A DNA stretch of 42,322 bases from Acidobacteria bacterium RIFCSPLOWO2_02_FULL_61_28 (GCA_001767035.1 MEKR01000127.1:1-42322); one strand, 5' to 3'. Counted from the first letter of the stretch, positions 1 to 9,170 are shown. The notes: a model not told the origin generated them from the letters alone. Made by a program: numbers and translations.

Positions 1-1246
1 AAGCGTTGTTCTGCGAGTCCGACATCATCTGGTAGTGGTTCGGGCGCGGGACGGGATACGCCTCGAATCTCTCCCATTTGCGGGTCGCAAGATCCAGGCG
101 GAATATAGCCCACTCCCCGTTGTTCATTACCCACACCTTGCCATCCACTTTGTGGTGCTGCGGAGCTACGAAGAGCAGTTCCGGATGGTCTCCGTCGAAC
201 TCCGGGGAAAGAGGGTAGGTCTGGAATGTCTCGGTTTTCCGGTCAAATTTCTGAATGGCATTTTGGAACCCATTGCCGAGCCACACATTCTCATCCTCGT
301 CAAATTCCACATCCAGGACTCCCATGTTGCGGTTGGGTTTATTCACCGGGATCGGCCACTCCTTGGTCTCACCGGTCTTCGGATTCAGTCTTCCCAAAAT
401 CTGCTCGCCGAAGCTGGAATACCATACCAATCCTTGCGAATCCACGATGACATCATGCGGCTGTCTCGTCTTGGCGGGCAGGTCGTACTCCGTGTAGATG
501 ACCCTCGTGGCCTTGCCGGTGGGACGGGGGAGCGTCTTGAAGGAATACTCCCAAGGGGAAGCCTTGCTCAGATTAATCGAGCTGATAAATTCAGCCTGCC
601 GGCGACGGTTGTCCTGTTGCCGCTGGCGCCCCTCCGGGGTCGGGGCTCCGGTGCCGATCCGCCGTTGCGGGTCCGGCTGGACCATTAGCGGAAATGAACT
701 CGGCGAGTAACGTCCCATCCGCTCCAGGGTAACCATCAAGGCATTGGCATCGTAGCGCGTCCTCAGAAGCCGCTCCAGTGTGTGGCAGTGGTTACAGCCG
801 CGGATGGCGTTTTTTTGCTGTTCTGTTCCGGGAATGCTCATGAGCAATTCGGAATTGGTGAGCTGCGACGCCATTTCGTCCACGCTCGCTTTGCGGAGCT
901 TGAGGTCGGCTGTGGCTGCCTTCTGCGAGACAACGTCCACTGGCTTGGAGCCGTCCAGTTCGTAGCCCACCGCCCGGATGCGCAGGGCATACTGCCCCGG
1001 TTCCAATCTGTTTGCAGGGAACCGATAGCGACCTTGCTGGTCGGTCACGACGCTTACGGAGATGGTAGAACCCGCTCTCTTGGCGCTGACTATCACCCCC
1101 TCCATGGGACCGTCCGCTTGTGAACTCACCTGGCCAGTCAACGCCGCCGAGGTCCCGTTCTGGGCCTGGACCGAGCTCAGTCCCTGGATCAATAGGATTA
1201 CTGCCAAGCTTGCTCCGAGCATCCACAAATAGCCTTTTTTCAACAT
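1..1246 (-). CDS. Exported CarboxypepD_reg / CxxCH / Vgb-like propeller protein (3' end outside window)
   Basis: An open frame runs from the ATG at 1246 to the left edge without a stop (about 415 residues), so the C-terminus is missing. Residues 1-28 form a signal peptide (MLKK start, hydrophobic core, VQAQ end). Residues about 33-120 look like a carboxypeptidase-regulatory (transthyretin-like) domain with GRYRFP and LEPGQYAL strands. A single haem-c motif, CNHCH, is at 151-155. From about residue 250 there are propeller strands typical of virginiamycin-B-lyase-like proteins (PHDVIVDSQGLVWYSS, VWLGNG, VWVMNNGEWAIF). The ATG follows a GGAGG element (TGAAGGAGGCACTC). It is the last visible gene of a long minus-strand series and is a paralogue of its upstream neighbour (1415-3109). 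It is probably a periplasmic or outer-membrane monohaem protein. Electron transfer is inferred from CxxCH only and the substrate is unknown. Confidence 0.85.
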   Translation of the reverse strand, partial: MLKKGYLWMLGASLAVILLIQGLSSVQAQNGTSAALTGQVSSQADGPMEGVIVSAKRAGSTISVSVVTDQQGRYRFPANRLEPGQYALRIRAVGYELDGSKPVDVVSQKAATADLKLRKASVDEMASQLTNSELLMSIPGTEQQKNAIRGCNHCHTLERLLRTRYDANALMVTLERMGRYSPSSFPLMVQPDPQRRIGTGAPTPEGRQRQQDNRRRQAEFISSINLSKASPWEYSFKTLPRPTGKATRVIYTEYDLPAKTRQPHDVIVDSQGLVWYSSFGEQILGRLNPKTGETKEWPIPVNKPNRNMGVLDVEFDEDENVWLGNGFQNAIQKFDRKTETFQTYPLSPEFDGDHPELLFVAPQHHKVDGKVWVMNNGEWAIFRLDLATRKWERFEAYPVPRPNHYQMMSDSQNNA

Positions 1247-1414
1247 GAGTGCCTCCTTCAAATTCAACGAACGGTTCGTGTTCCTCGCTTCGACTCCCCA
1301 GCCCATTCTATCATGTCGTTTCCCGATCTTTACGGCCCAGTGAACGGGCATCACCCTCCCTCGAACAAGTCGCGAAGAGGGTTCTGCCCGTTTGTCGCTT
1401 CAGCTCGGCTCTCA

Positions 1415-3109
1415 CTACGGCAGTATTTCAATGTAGCCGATATGGTTCGCAGTATCCCCGGCCCACCAAATGCGGTTCGGATTCGTGGGATCGGTCTCAA
1501 TCCTTCTGGCATCCGATTCGATGATCGGCAGGGAGTACTCCGTCCACGTGTTCGTCTTGGGATCGTAGCGGGCAATCTTGTCCGCCGTCTGCTCGCTCAC
1601 CCAAATCCAATTGCGCTTCGTGTCTGCAACCACGGAGTAGGGGGAACTGCTCTTGGTGGGGGGATCCAAGACAGTCATCTTGGTCGTCTTGTAATCAATC
1701 TTCACAAGCTGCCCGGTTTCATGGAGGCCCACCCAGATGTTGCCTTCCTGATCCGCTCCCATCCTTCGGGGAACCGAGCCCGGCTTGGGCAACTGATCTT
1801 CGCCGGGCACCTTGAACTCCTCAATCTTGCCCGTGGTCGGGTCGAGCCGGCCGATGAGGTTGGCGTCCCGTTCGGCGAACCAGACCTTGCCGTCACCGGA
1901 GACTGCCACCCCGTATGACCCGGCGTTTTTCTTGGTCTTTTCATAGGAAGGAAGGGTATAGGAGGTGAACTCCTTGGATGCGATATTCAACCCCAGGATG
2001 CGGTTGCCGTTGGACGACCAGACGGTTTTCCCGTCCGGGTGGACATACATTGTATTTCCGCCGACGTTGCCCGGCAGGTTCCTGGGCGCCGAATAGATTG
2101 TGAATTTCTCGCTCTTGGTGTCGAACTGGAACCAGCGGCGGTTGCGAGCGCCGTCGGCCGCCCAAATCGAGTCGCCGTGTCCAACGGCCGGGGAACCCAC
2201 CCAAGTATAGCTCTCTCCGGCGGGAGGCTCGACTTGCGTAAAAGTATAGGTTTTCGGATCAAACTTGCCAAAGCAGCAACCTTGCCGATAATTCGTCCAG
2301 GCAACTCCTCGGGGATCAATCACGAGGTCGTGAGGCTCGGTGTCATGGATCGGAATCTCAAAGTCCATGGCGACATACTTGGCGGCGTCGCCCTTCAGCA
2401 ACGTTCGGGACAAGCGGCCATTGAGATCGAACTTGGCGTTGGCAGTCCCAGGCTCGCCGGAATAGTTCTTCGCCAGATAATCCACCACGATCTTCGCTTC
2501 CTCCGCGGTCCATTCGGTATATTTCTTGCCAGAAGTGTCCGCACGGAGACGCTCCCGCATATTCTCGACCTTTTCGGCCCACTTCTCCTTGGTCCAGCGT
2601 TGCAGCACGATGCGGTAAAGCTCGTGGCATTGGACGCACTTGGTCCCCACAATCCGCTTGCCATCGCCTTCCGCCAGCGTCGGCTGTGGCGTCATGTACC
2701 ACACCTCGTTGCCGCCCACCGTTCCGGGCGAACCCGGCCAACCGTGCTCCACATACAGTCCCTGCTTATCCGTTAACGATACATCGGCGGAACCGGGCTT
2801 GCCCGCCGCTACGTCCACGGGCACAAACTTGCTCTGATATCCATTCCCAATTCCCTGCACGGTCCATTTCCCGGGAGGGAGATTGCTCGCCGTGTAGCGA
2901 CCCTGGTCCTGGCTGATGACCATGAAAGTGATGCGCTTGTCCGCATTGTACAACTTGACATAAGCCCCGGAAAGCGCCTCTCCGGATGCGCTTTTGACTA
3001 CTCCCTGAACGACGCCGGGAAAGTCGGCCGCTCGCACCGTTCCGGCCCAGAAGGCCGCGACCGCAACCAAACCCGCCAAAATTGCTTTCGGTCTCACTTG
3101 CCTGGACAT
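1415..3109 (-). CDS. Exported CarboxypepD_reg / monohaem cytochrome / Vgb-like propeller protein
   Basis: 564 residues from the ATG at 3109, which sits behind a strong Shine-Dalgarno (AAGGAGGAGAGAGC). The frame is open further upstream to about 3388, but that start would bury the signal peptide (residues 1-27, ending TVRAAD), so 3109 is preferred. Residues about 33-113 are a carboxypeptidase-regulatory domain (VVQGVVKSASGEALSGAYV, LPPGKWTVQG). CVQCH at 158-162 is a c-type haem site, followed by a helical, cytochrome-like stretch (EKVENMRERL, EEAKIVVDYLAKNY). Residues about 220-564 are a propeller with repeated strands such as PHDLVIDPRGVAWTNY and KVWFAERDANLIGRLDP, like virginiamycin B lyase (Vgb)/YncE folds. 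It has the same architecture as the gene at the left edge. A periplasmic redox or ligand-binding role is likely. Lyase activity on an antibiotic is not implied by the fold alone. Confidence 0.88.
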   Translation of the reverse strand: MSRQVRPKAILAGLVAVAAFWAGTVRAADFPGVVQGVVKSASGEALSGAYVKLYNADKRITFMVISQDQGRYTASNLPPGKWTVQGIGNGYQSKFVPVDVAAGKPGSADVSLTDKQGLYVEHGWPGSPGTVGGNEVWYMTPQPTLAEGDGKRIVGTKCVQCHELYRIVLQRWTKEKWAEKVENMRERLRADTSGKKYTEWTAEEAKIVVDYLAKNYSGEPGTANAKFDLNGRLSRTLLKGDAAKYVAMDFEIPIHDTEPHDLVIDPRGVAWTNYRQGCCFGKFDPKTYTFTQVEPPAGESYTWVGSPAVGHGDSIWAADGARNRRWFQFDTKSEKFTIYSAPRNLPGNVGGNTMYVHPDGKTVWSSNGNRILGLNIASKEFTSYTLPSYEKTKKNAGSYGVAVSGDGKVWFAERDANLIGRLDPTTGKIEEFKVPGEDQLPKPGSVPRRMGADQEGNIWVGLHETGQLVKIDYKTTKMTVLDPPTKSSSPYSVVADTKRNWIWVSEQTADKIARYDPKTNTWTEYSLPIIESDARRIETDPTNPNRIWWAGDTANHIGYIEILP

Positions 3110-3387
3110 GCTCTCTCCTCCTTTTTGCATTTCCTTCTTGAAAAGGCGCTCCCGCCCTCCCTGGACATCAATCTTCGCTCCTGGAACCGGCGTCTCCACT
3201 GGCTGGACAACTGCTTCCGTTATCGCCCCAGTTTGCTCCGAGTCCGCTGCGGCTGTCAAACGCGAAAACCGGCGCGGAACAATCTGCTGCGCATCGGAAT
3301 TCCGCCGCCGGATGTTCTCCTCGATCCTCGCTATCCCTACTCGTCTCCCCAAGCAGCCTGACAGACCGAAGCATCCATTCCCGTCCA
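3110..3387. other. 278-bp intergenic stretch, open in the downstream gene's frame
   Basis: This lies between the MBL-fold gene (stop 3390-3388) and the monohaem propeller gene (ATG 3109). The frame of the downstream gene stays open across it, and an ATG at 3388 overlaps the upstream TGA by one base (TGATG). I see no domain in the 93 residues this would add, and no convincing hairpin or promoter. Confidence 0.5.
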
Positions 3388-4824
3388 TCAACGAACCGGC
3401 GGATTGATGGAAGGCCGACCCTCAATTTTTTGCCTGAGTTCCGCAAATGGCACCACTTCCCTGCCATGCGCCGGGAAAATGTGCGCGATGTCCAGCTTCA
3501 ACCGCTGGATGTTCTCCCATAGGTTCATCGTGTAGGGGGTCGAATAGCCATCGGGAGGGTCGTTGGGACGAGGCACATAGAACATGTTGAAGATGTCGGT
3601 GACGATCAAGAGTTTTTCTTTCGGCAGGTACGACATCAGTAGATTGGAGGCGTGCAGGTTCCCCCGGATCCAGTGGATTTCCATGGTGCGATCGCCGTCC
3701 GTCAGAACTTCTTTGTCCCTTACGTACACAAATTTCCCCTCTTTCGGGGTCCGGGCGTACGCATCGGGATGCAAGGTCCAGGGGTTGCGAAGCAGCAAGT
3801 CGTAGTACTCCCGATTCATCGCGTGCGTGTAGATGGTTGCGCCTTCGGAAATCCAGTCCCGAAGCCCGCTCACGTGGTCGCTGTGGTGGTGGCTGTTGAT
3901 TTGGACGATCCGCTTGTTAGGGACCATCCGTTTGACTTGCGCGATGTTGGCGAGGGCGCGCGATTGATCCTGTCCGGTTTCGACAACCACCGCGAAATCC
4001 TTGAACTCCACCAGCGCGCTGTTCACGCCGCCGCCGCTCAAATACCAGATGCCCTCCGCGAACTTGAGCGGCTCTACCTTTTGCGCTGCCGGAGGTCTCG
4101 GCGCCGGCGCTTCCAGAGTGACTGCTGCATTCGGCTGCACGTTGCTCACATTGTATTCGAACGACGGGAGCCCGCCCTGCTTCTGCACGATCTTGGTCGG
4201 GAACTTCACGCCGGCGAAATCCCGGTAGTCGGAAAAGCTCGTCTCCACCAGTATGTCGCCGAGCACCTCATTGGGGAGCCAGGTTTCCACTTTCTCGAGC
4301 AAGTTCTCACTGTTGATGTAGCCTCTTACCTTGTACATTCCCTTGGCAGTGTATGAAACCATCGTCATCGGTCTGCGTCCGATGGTCAAAGACTGCGCGG
4401 TCGGATTTGCCGTCATCGCCGCTTTGACCCAGCCGTGCGGAATGGTCAGGGCGAGGGAGTTGGCGTTAAAGCCGGCCTCTTCGGACTGCACGCCACCCGC
4501 GCGCGATTCTGTGTAAAGCGGCTGTCCTCCCGCCCCGCGCGGCGGATCCAATAATTGCGTCCGTACCAACTCCTGCCGCGAAACGCCTTTTTCGAAGTCC
4601 ACCGAACGAGAATAGGTCGCCTTGAATTGCGGCCCTTCCTCAAAGGGCCGATAACTCTGACCCAAGGAAGCGGTGATCCCGGTGGCGGAATACTGCAGTG
4701 ACTTCAAGTTGGTGGCCCCGATGGTTTGCGCCACATTATTCACCACGTTTCCCGCGTTCTGCGCCCTGCTGGCGCTGCCGAATACTGCTAACACTGCAAG
4801 AACCGTGAGCCCTTTTTTCAACAT
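3388..4824 (-). CDS. Exported metallo-beta-lactamase-fold hydrolase with N-terminal LolA-like domain
   Basis: 478 residues from the ATG at 4824, behind a GGGAGGT ribosome site. Upstream in-frame codons are ignored because they precede the signal peptide (1-21, ending SRAQ). Residues about 40-235 resemble a LolA/outer-membrane-lipoprotein-sorting-like half barrel. Residues about 250-478 are an MBL domain. The zinc ligands are H312, H314, D316 and H317 (SHHHSDH), H391, D410 (VTDIF) and H453 (PAHG), so both metal sites look complete. The MBL superfamily covers lactamases, lactonases, glyoxalase II and others, and no subfamily-specific feature is recognised here. The protein is expected in the periplasm. 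It lies 69 bp after the MFS gene on the same strand, which suggests that the transporter and the hydrolase are co-transcribed and handle related compounds. Confidence 0.87.
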   Translation of the reverse strand: MLKKGLTVLAVLAVFGSASRAQNAGNVVNNVAQTIGATNLKSLQYSATGITASLGQSYRPFEEGPQFKATYSRSVDFEKGVSRQELVRTQLLDPPRGAGGQPLYTESRAGGVQSEEAGFNANSLALTIPHGWVKAAMTANPTAQSLTIGRRPMTMVSYTAKGMYKVRGYINSENLLEKVETWLPNEVLGDILVETSFSDYRDFAGVKFPTKIVQKQGGLPSFEYNVSNVQPNAAVTLEAPAPRPPAAQKVEPLKFAEGIWYLSGGGVNSALVEFKDFAVVVETGQDQSRALANIAQVKRMVPNKRIVQINSHHHSDHVSGLRDWISEGATIYTHAMNREYYDLLLRNPWTLHPDAYARTPKEGKFVYVRDKEVLTDGDRTMEIHWIRGNLHASNLLMSYLPKEKLLIVTDIFNMFYVPRPNDPPDGYSTPYTMNLWENIQRLKLDIAHIFPAHGREVVPFAELRQKIEGRPSINPPVR

Positions 4825-4893
4825 CGTTACCTCCCTGACCACAAATCGAACCCCTGTCTTGAACAGCGATTGCCCCATCCGCTCCCGGGCAAC

Positions 4894-6186
4894 CTATGAG
4901 GACATTTCTTCCGGCCGCAAAGCCAGCGCCAGAACCGCCGCAACCAGGGAAAACAGCGAGATCTGGATTTGTCCTGCGGTCACCCACCCCGCCTGGTTGG
5001 CGAGCCATCCCATTAAATAGCCGGCCACGGCGCTCGACATGTAAAGGCTTGTCACGAACATGCCGGAGCCCCGGCTGGACATACTCGCCCGCACCGCCTT
5101 CACGTGATTGGCCGCCAGATTCACGTACAGAACGGCGCTTCCGATCACGCCATAAAGACAAGCCAAGACCGCCTTCGCCGCGACCGCTTCCGAGCCGTGG
5201 AAAAACAGGTATCCCAGCACTGCGGTGCACACAAAGGCGATCGGCAGCACGACACGCGGGGATACTCGATCGCCCAGCCAGCCGCCCGCGATGGAGGCCA
5301 AGGCTCCCAATCCGAAAAAGCTCATGACGAATCCGGCCGTTTCGGGCGAGTAACCGAGCCCTTCGCGGAGGTAGGTGGGGTACATGCCGAGAAAGCCGTA
5401 GAGCACCAAGCCGTACACTACGCTGAGCAGGGTCAGCAGAATCGAATTCCGGTTCAGTAGAGATGGCGCCCCGCCGCGGTCTTCCCGTGCCGTCGCGGAG
5501 CCCCGCGTCTCGGTGAACCACGATCGGACTGTCAGTAAGATCAGGCCGATCATCACGAAGCCGAAGCCCCCAAAGGCGATCATGGGGACCCTCCAGGTCC
5601 CATAAGTGGTCAGCAGTATGGGGGCCAAGAAGTAACCGGACCAGGTGCCTATGCCGAAGCAAAAATTGACCGAACCGACGGCGGCGCCCCGGTTCCGCGA
5701 AAAATAGCTGGCCGCCAGAGCAAACATGACCGTCGCCAGCATCGCCATGCCGATCCCGGTCACCGCCAGACAGAAAAGCATACTCCAGAATCCCGTCATG
5801 ACGGCGGTGAGCGCGGTTCCGGCGGAAAAAATGGCGATCCCGGTCAGCGCCACCGCCTTGCGGGGAAACCGCGCCAGCAGGTAGCCCGTCGGCAACCCTC
5901 CGATCCCCAGTCCGAGGGTAAAGATGGTTGAGAGGAGTCCGGTATTGGCGAGGGAAAAACCGAAGTCGCGCCGGATGTCGGGAGCGAGCACCGGAAACAG
6001 GTAGCGATCGGCCGCCATCAGCGCATATCCGAGCAGCAACACGCAGTACATAGAAATGGCGACACTGCGTGTGCCGGTTTGCTCCTGCACAGGGCCGGTT
6101 TGGTTAGCGGCTACTTGGTTTTGAATTGTTTTCCTCCGTTGCGCTGCAACGCGCCCCTGGACCCAACTGGAAACGAACGCCCACAA
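4894..6186 (-). CDS. MFS transporter
   Basis: Up to 430 residues with about 12 hydrophobic helices. The first begins at MYCVLLLGYALM, followed by a charged turn and the MFS signature-like loop between helices 2 and 3 (GYLLARFPRKAVAL). A second-half copy of the motif is GGWLGDRVSPRVVL. It is an inner-membrane secondary transporter of the major facilitator superfamily. The substrate cannot be read from the sequence; a sialic-acid/organic-acid-type transporter would fit. The start is uncertain. The TTG at 6186 gives the longest form, and an ATG at 6051 gives a short form starting right at helix 1. The best Shine-Dalgarno (CGGAGG) lies seven bases ahead of an ATT at 6126, which could be a rare start codon. 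The gene sits between the NHL-propeller gene and the exported MBL hydrolase. Confidence 0.85.
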   Translation of the reverse strand: MWAFVSSWVQGRVAAQRRKTIQNQVAANQTGPVQEQTGTRSVAISMYCVLLLGYALMAADRYLFPVLAPDIRRDFGFSLANTGLLSTIFTLGLGIGGLPTGYLLARFPRKAVALTGIAIFSAGTALTAVMTGFWSMLFCLAVTGIGMAMLATVMFALAASYFSRNRGAAVGSVNFCFGIGTWSGYFLAPILLTTYGTWRVPMIAFGGFGFVMIGLILLTVRSWFTETRGSATAREDRGGAPSLLNRNSILLTLLSVVYGLVLYGFLGMYPTYLREGLGYSPETAGFVMSFFGLGALASIAGGWLGDRVSPRVVLPIAFVCTAVLGYLFFHGSEAVAAKAVLACLYGVIGSAVLYVNLAANHVKAVRASMSSRGSGMFVTSLYMSSAVAGYLMGWLANQAGWVTAGQIQISLFSLVAAVLALALRPEEMSS

Positions 6187-6313
6187 AACGCACCCACCCC
6201 GTTTTCAGCGACGACTTCTCGTCCACAAACCTTACCCAAGGTTACACAGAAACCATTGCTGCCGTGGTGCCAGGCCCCACAGACGATGTCTTCTAATTCC
6301 AGAGACAAACACC

Positions 6314-6334
6314 CGAGGGAAGCGTCCTCCCTCG
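6314..6334 (-). terminator. Possible weak terminator hairpin after the NHL gene
   Basis: Perfect 7-bp inverted repeat CGAGGGA / TCCCTCG with a 7-base loop. On the minus strand it is followed by GGTGTTTGT, a poor T-tract. It lies about 90 bp beyond the stop of the NHL gene (6425) and ahead of the MFS gene. It could attenuate rather than end transcription. Confidence 0.3.
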
Positions 6335-6424
6335 AGCCGTCCCGCGGGCGCTCACGCAGCCAAGTGCACGGATTCCTCGGCACTCAGCCACGCGAGTAAC
6401 CAGCGAGCGTACCTTAAATGTAGC

Positions 6425-7687
6425 CTACCAAGCCGAACGGACCGGCTTGCCGACCAGCTTGGCCTGGACCGCACCCGGTTTGGGCCGGAACTTCTGAGCG
6501 ACTCCCTTGCAGACGTCGGAGGTGTAGAGATTGCCTTCCTCGTCCACCGTGATTCCGTGATTGCACCAGAGCGCCCCTTGCGCCTCACTGAGGAAGCCCC
6601 AGGATTGCAGGAACTTGCCGTTCCGGTCCCACTGAACCATCTTATTGGTCCCGGCATCGGCGCCCCACAGAGTTCGGTCAGTCCCCATGTAGAGCTGGTA
6701 GATGTGCGCGGGCGGATGACCAACCCACCACATGTCAACAAACTTGCCGTTTTCATCGAAGACCTGAATCCGGCGGTTGCTCCGGTCCGACACATAGAGT
6801 CGCCGTTCCACGGGGTCAATGGCAAGGCCATGCACGGTGTTGAAGTAGCCGGGACGCGTCTCATTGCCGTCAATCCCCTTCTGACCCCAGGCCGTCAGAT
6901 ACTTGCCGTCCTTGTCGAATTTCACGACGCGCGTGTTGGTGTAACCATCCGTCAAGAACATGGTGCCGTCGGGAAGCCAGGCGAGGAAGGTCGGCCTGCC
7001 GTAGTGCTTGTCATCGTTCCCCGGTTCGTTGGGGGTGCCGATGGTCAGAACGAGCTTCTTCCCGTCGTTGGTGAACTTGAAGATGGCGTGGCGCATATCG
7101 TCCACCACCCAAACGTGCTTTTCCCGGTCGTAGGGACTGATGAAAACGGCATGGGGCCGCTTGAAGGTCGAATCCCACTGGTTCCAGGCCTCGATCTGAT
7201 TGCCGTTGCGGTCCACCGCGAACAGGACGTTCTTCCAGCGCCAATCCACGCCTTCCTTCGTCAGGCCTGTGTCAGCAGCCGCATTGGGCGGGCTGGCCAC
7301 CGGGCCTTGCGAGTGGTTCCGCCACGGCACCGCGTTGACAGGGAAAGAAAGGCTCGGTCCGAACTGCGGGACCGGCGTAAGCGGCGGCTTTTTGATATCC
7401 GGCAATTCGCCGCGCTGAAGGATGAAGACCTTGTTCGCACTCTCGGCATAAATGCCCTGCATGGATCCCCAGGTCCATTTTCCTTCATTTCCCGGCAGTG
7501 GCTTCGGCCAACCCGGCACGATCAAGTATTGTCCATACTGTTCCTGAAAACCCTTTTGTCCGTTGTCTTCTGGAATCCCCGTGGCCTGGACAACCTGCCC
7601 CTGGACGGGCGCCGGCTTGCCGCCCAGAATGAAAGCGACCAGGAAACCAAGCGCGATCACAGTTATTAATACAACACGTCTCAGCAT
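6425..7687 (-). CDS. Exported NHL-repeat beta-propeller protein (copy 1)
   Basis: 420 residues, ATG at 7687 behind AAGGGGG. The N-terminus has a signal peptide or single membrane anchor (LRRVVLITVIALGFLVAFILGG). NHL repeats are clear in the second half: HAVFISPYDREKHVWVVDD, FLAWLPDGTMFLTDGYTNTR, HGLAIDPVERRLYVSDRSNR and HGITVDEEGNLYTSDV. The repeats resemble those of peptidyl-alpha-hydroxyglycine alpha-amidating lyases, but activity cannot be assumed. It is a paralogue of the next gene upstream (7827-9170); both share the early WPKPL...W.WG..QG motif. An extracytoplasmic binding or lyase scaffold is likely. It lies inside the long propeller-rich minus-strand unit. Confidence 0.85.
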   Translation of the reverse strand: MLRRVVLITVIALGFLVAFILGGKPAPVQGQVVQATGIPEDNGQKGFQEQYGQYLIVPGWPKPLPGNEGKWTWGSMQGIYAESANKVFILQRGELPDIKKPPLTPVPQFGPSLSFPVNAVPWRNHSQGPVASPPNAAADTGLTKEGVDWRWKNVLFAVDRNGNQIEAWNQWDSTFKRPHAVFISPYDREKHVWVVDDMRHAIFKFTNDGKKLVLTIGTPNEPGNDDKHYGRPTFLAWLPDGTMFLTDGYTNTRVVKFDKDGKYLTAWGQKGIDGNETRPGYFNTVHGLAIDPVERRLYVSDRSNRRIQVFDENGKFVDMWWVGHPPAHIYQLYMGTDRTLWGADAGTNKMVQWDRNGKFLQSWGFLSEAQGALWCNHGITVDEEGNLYTSDVCKGVAQKFRPKPGAVQAKLVGKPVRSAW

Positions 7688-7826
7688 ACAATTCCCCCTT
7701 CACGCACAAATTCTTCTTCGTCCCGAAGGACCAAGAACGAACGACTCCGACCACCGATTCGTGACACTCCAGGAGGGAGGCCGCCGGGGCGCAAGGCTGC
7801 GGAGGCCTCCGGGTATTGCGACGACG

Positions 7827-9170
7827 TTAATCTTTCCACGCCGCGCGGACGGGTTGGCCGATCAAGAATTCCGAAGGCGCCCCTCTCTTGGGCCGGAACA
7901 TCTGCGGACGGCCGCCCCACACCTCTGCCGTGTAGAGATTGCCATCCTGGTCAACGCTGAACTGATGGGTGCCCCACAGTCCTCCAGGCTCTGGCATCAT
8001 GGTGCCCCACGTAAACAGCAGCTTCCCGGTCAGATCGTATTTGTAGAACTTGAAGTTCCCGTGGCCGTCAGACGCCCAGACGTGCTGGTCCGCGGTCATG
8101 TAGATGTGATACGTCGCGGTGGGTCCGTCGCCCAAGTACCACTGCGCCAGAAACTTCCCGTTCTCGTCGAAGACCTGGATGCGGCGGTTGCCCCGGTCGT
8201 TGATGTAGACGCGGCGCTGGTTGTCGGTGACGATGCCGTGCGGGGTATTGAAGTAGTTCGGCCGCATCTCCTTGCCCTGCTCGCCTCTCTCGCCCCACGC
8301 CATCAGGAATTTGCCGTTCTTGTCGAACTTCACGACGCGGGTTTCCTCGTAGCCGTCGGCGACAAAGAACGTGCCGTCCGGCAGCCAAGCGATGTCCGTC
8401 TGACGACCGAAGGTCGCGTTGGACGGACCGCTCTTCTTGGTCAACGACGGCCGCCCGGTATTGCCGGTCATCTTTGCGTTCCTCTCGGTCGTCGTGTTCC
8501 TCGTGCCGATCGTCTGGAGCAGTTTCTTGCCGTCGTTGCTGAACACATGGATGACCTGGTGCCCGTCGTCAATGGCCCACACGCGCTTTTCCGGATCATA
8601 GGGGCTGATCAGAATCTTGTGAATGCGGCCCTGGGCCAGCACTTTCGGGTTGTCCGGCTTGAACAGCGAATCCCACTGGGTCCAATCTTCTATCAGATTT
8701 CCCTGGCCGTCGAACACCGTGATGATGTGTTCCCAGCGGTAGTCCTTCCCCTCTTCGCCCACAAACTGGTCGGTTGCTTCCCCCGGGCTAGAGTAGAGAC
8801 CCACGGACGCGTTCCGCACGTACATCCCGCGTCCAGGGACCGGCAGGCGCACCGTCCGTCCGTCCTCGGTTTCGACCTCGACGGACTTGGTCTTGAGGTT
8901 GGAGACGTCGGGCAGCTCGCCTCGCATCGCCACGAAGATGCGGTTCGGGTTCTGGGCGAACACGCCCTGGACCGCGCCCCACGTCCAGCCCTTGTGGTTT
9001 GGCAACTGCGACAGCGGCTTGGGCCAGTCTTTGACAACATCATAGTATCCAGTCACTAACTGGTCACTCTTGTTTGCATGTGGCCCCTGCCCCTGGCCAA
9101 TCACGAGTCTACCCGCGAGCAAGACCAGGAAAGCAGCCGCTGCCACTATCATCACACGTTGCTTATTCAT
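7827..9170 (-). CDS. Exported NHL-repeat beta-propeller protein (copy 2)
   Basis: 447 residues from the ATG at 9170, with Shine-Dalgarno GGAGG eight bases upstream. A longer frame to 9209 is rejected because the signal peptide (MNKQRVMIVAAAAFLVLLAG) begins at 9170. NHL strands include HKILISPYDPEKRVWAIDDG, DIAWLPDGTFFVADGYEETR, HGIVTDNQRRVYINDRGNR and HQFSVDQDGNLYTAEV. It shares the order of repeats and the C-terminal ending (GQPVRAAW / GKPVRSAW) with copy 1, so the pair arose by tandem duplication. It is probably periplasmic or anchored outside. The function is unknown beyond the propeller fold, and amidating-lyase similarity is structural only. Confidence 0.85.
   Translation of the reverse strand: MNKQRVMIVAAAAFLVLLAGRLVIGQGQGPHANKSDQLVTGYYDVVKDWPKPLSQLPNHKGWTWGAVQGVFAQNPNRIFVAMRGELPDVSNLKTKSVEVETEDGRTVRLPVPGRGMYVRNASVGLYSSPGEATDQFVGEEGKDYRWEHIITVFDGQGNLIEDWTQWDSLFKPDNPKVLAQGRIHKILISPYDPEKRVWAIDDGHQVIHVFSNDGKKLLQTIGTRNTTTERNAKMTGNTGRPSLTKKSGPSNATFGRQTDIAWLPDGTFFVADGYEETRVVKFDKNGKFLMAWGERGEQGKEMRPNYFNTPHGIVTDNQRRVYINDRGNRRIQVFDENGKFLAQWYLGDGPTATYHIYMTADQHVWASDGHGNFKFYKYDLTGKLLFTWGTMMPEPGGLWGTHQFSVDQDGNLYTAEVWGGRPQMFRPKRGAPSEFLIGQPVRAAWKD

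Noticed and set aside
7776-7810. Inverted repeat GGAGGCC / GGCCTCC between the NHL genes
   Set aside because: The 7-bp stem has a loop of about 20 bases and no T-tract on either strand, too weak to call a terminator.
7563-9059. A 498-residue plus-strand open frame
   Set aside because: It is antisense to the NHL-propeller genes; its Arg/Val/Leu-rich composition is typical of a shadow frame.
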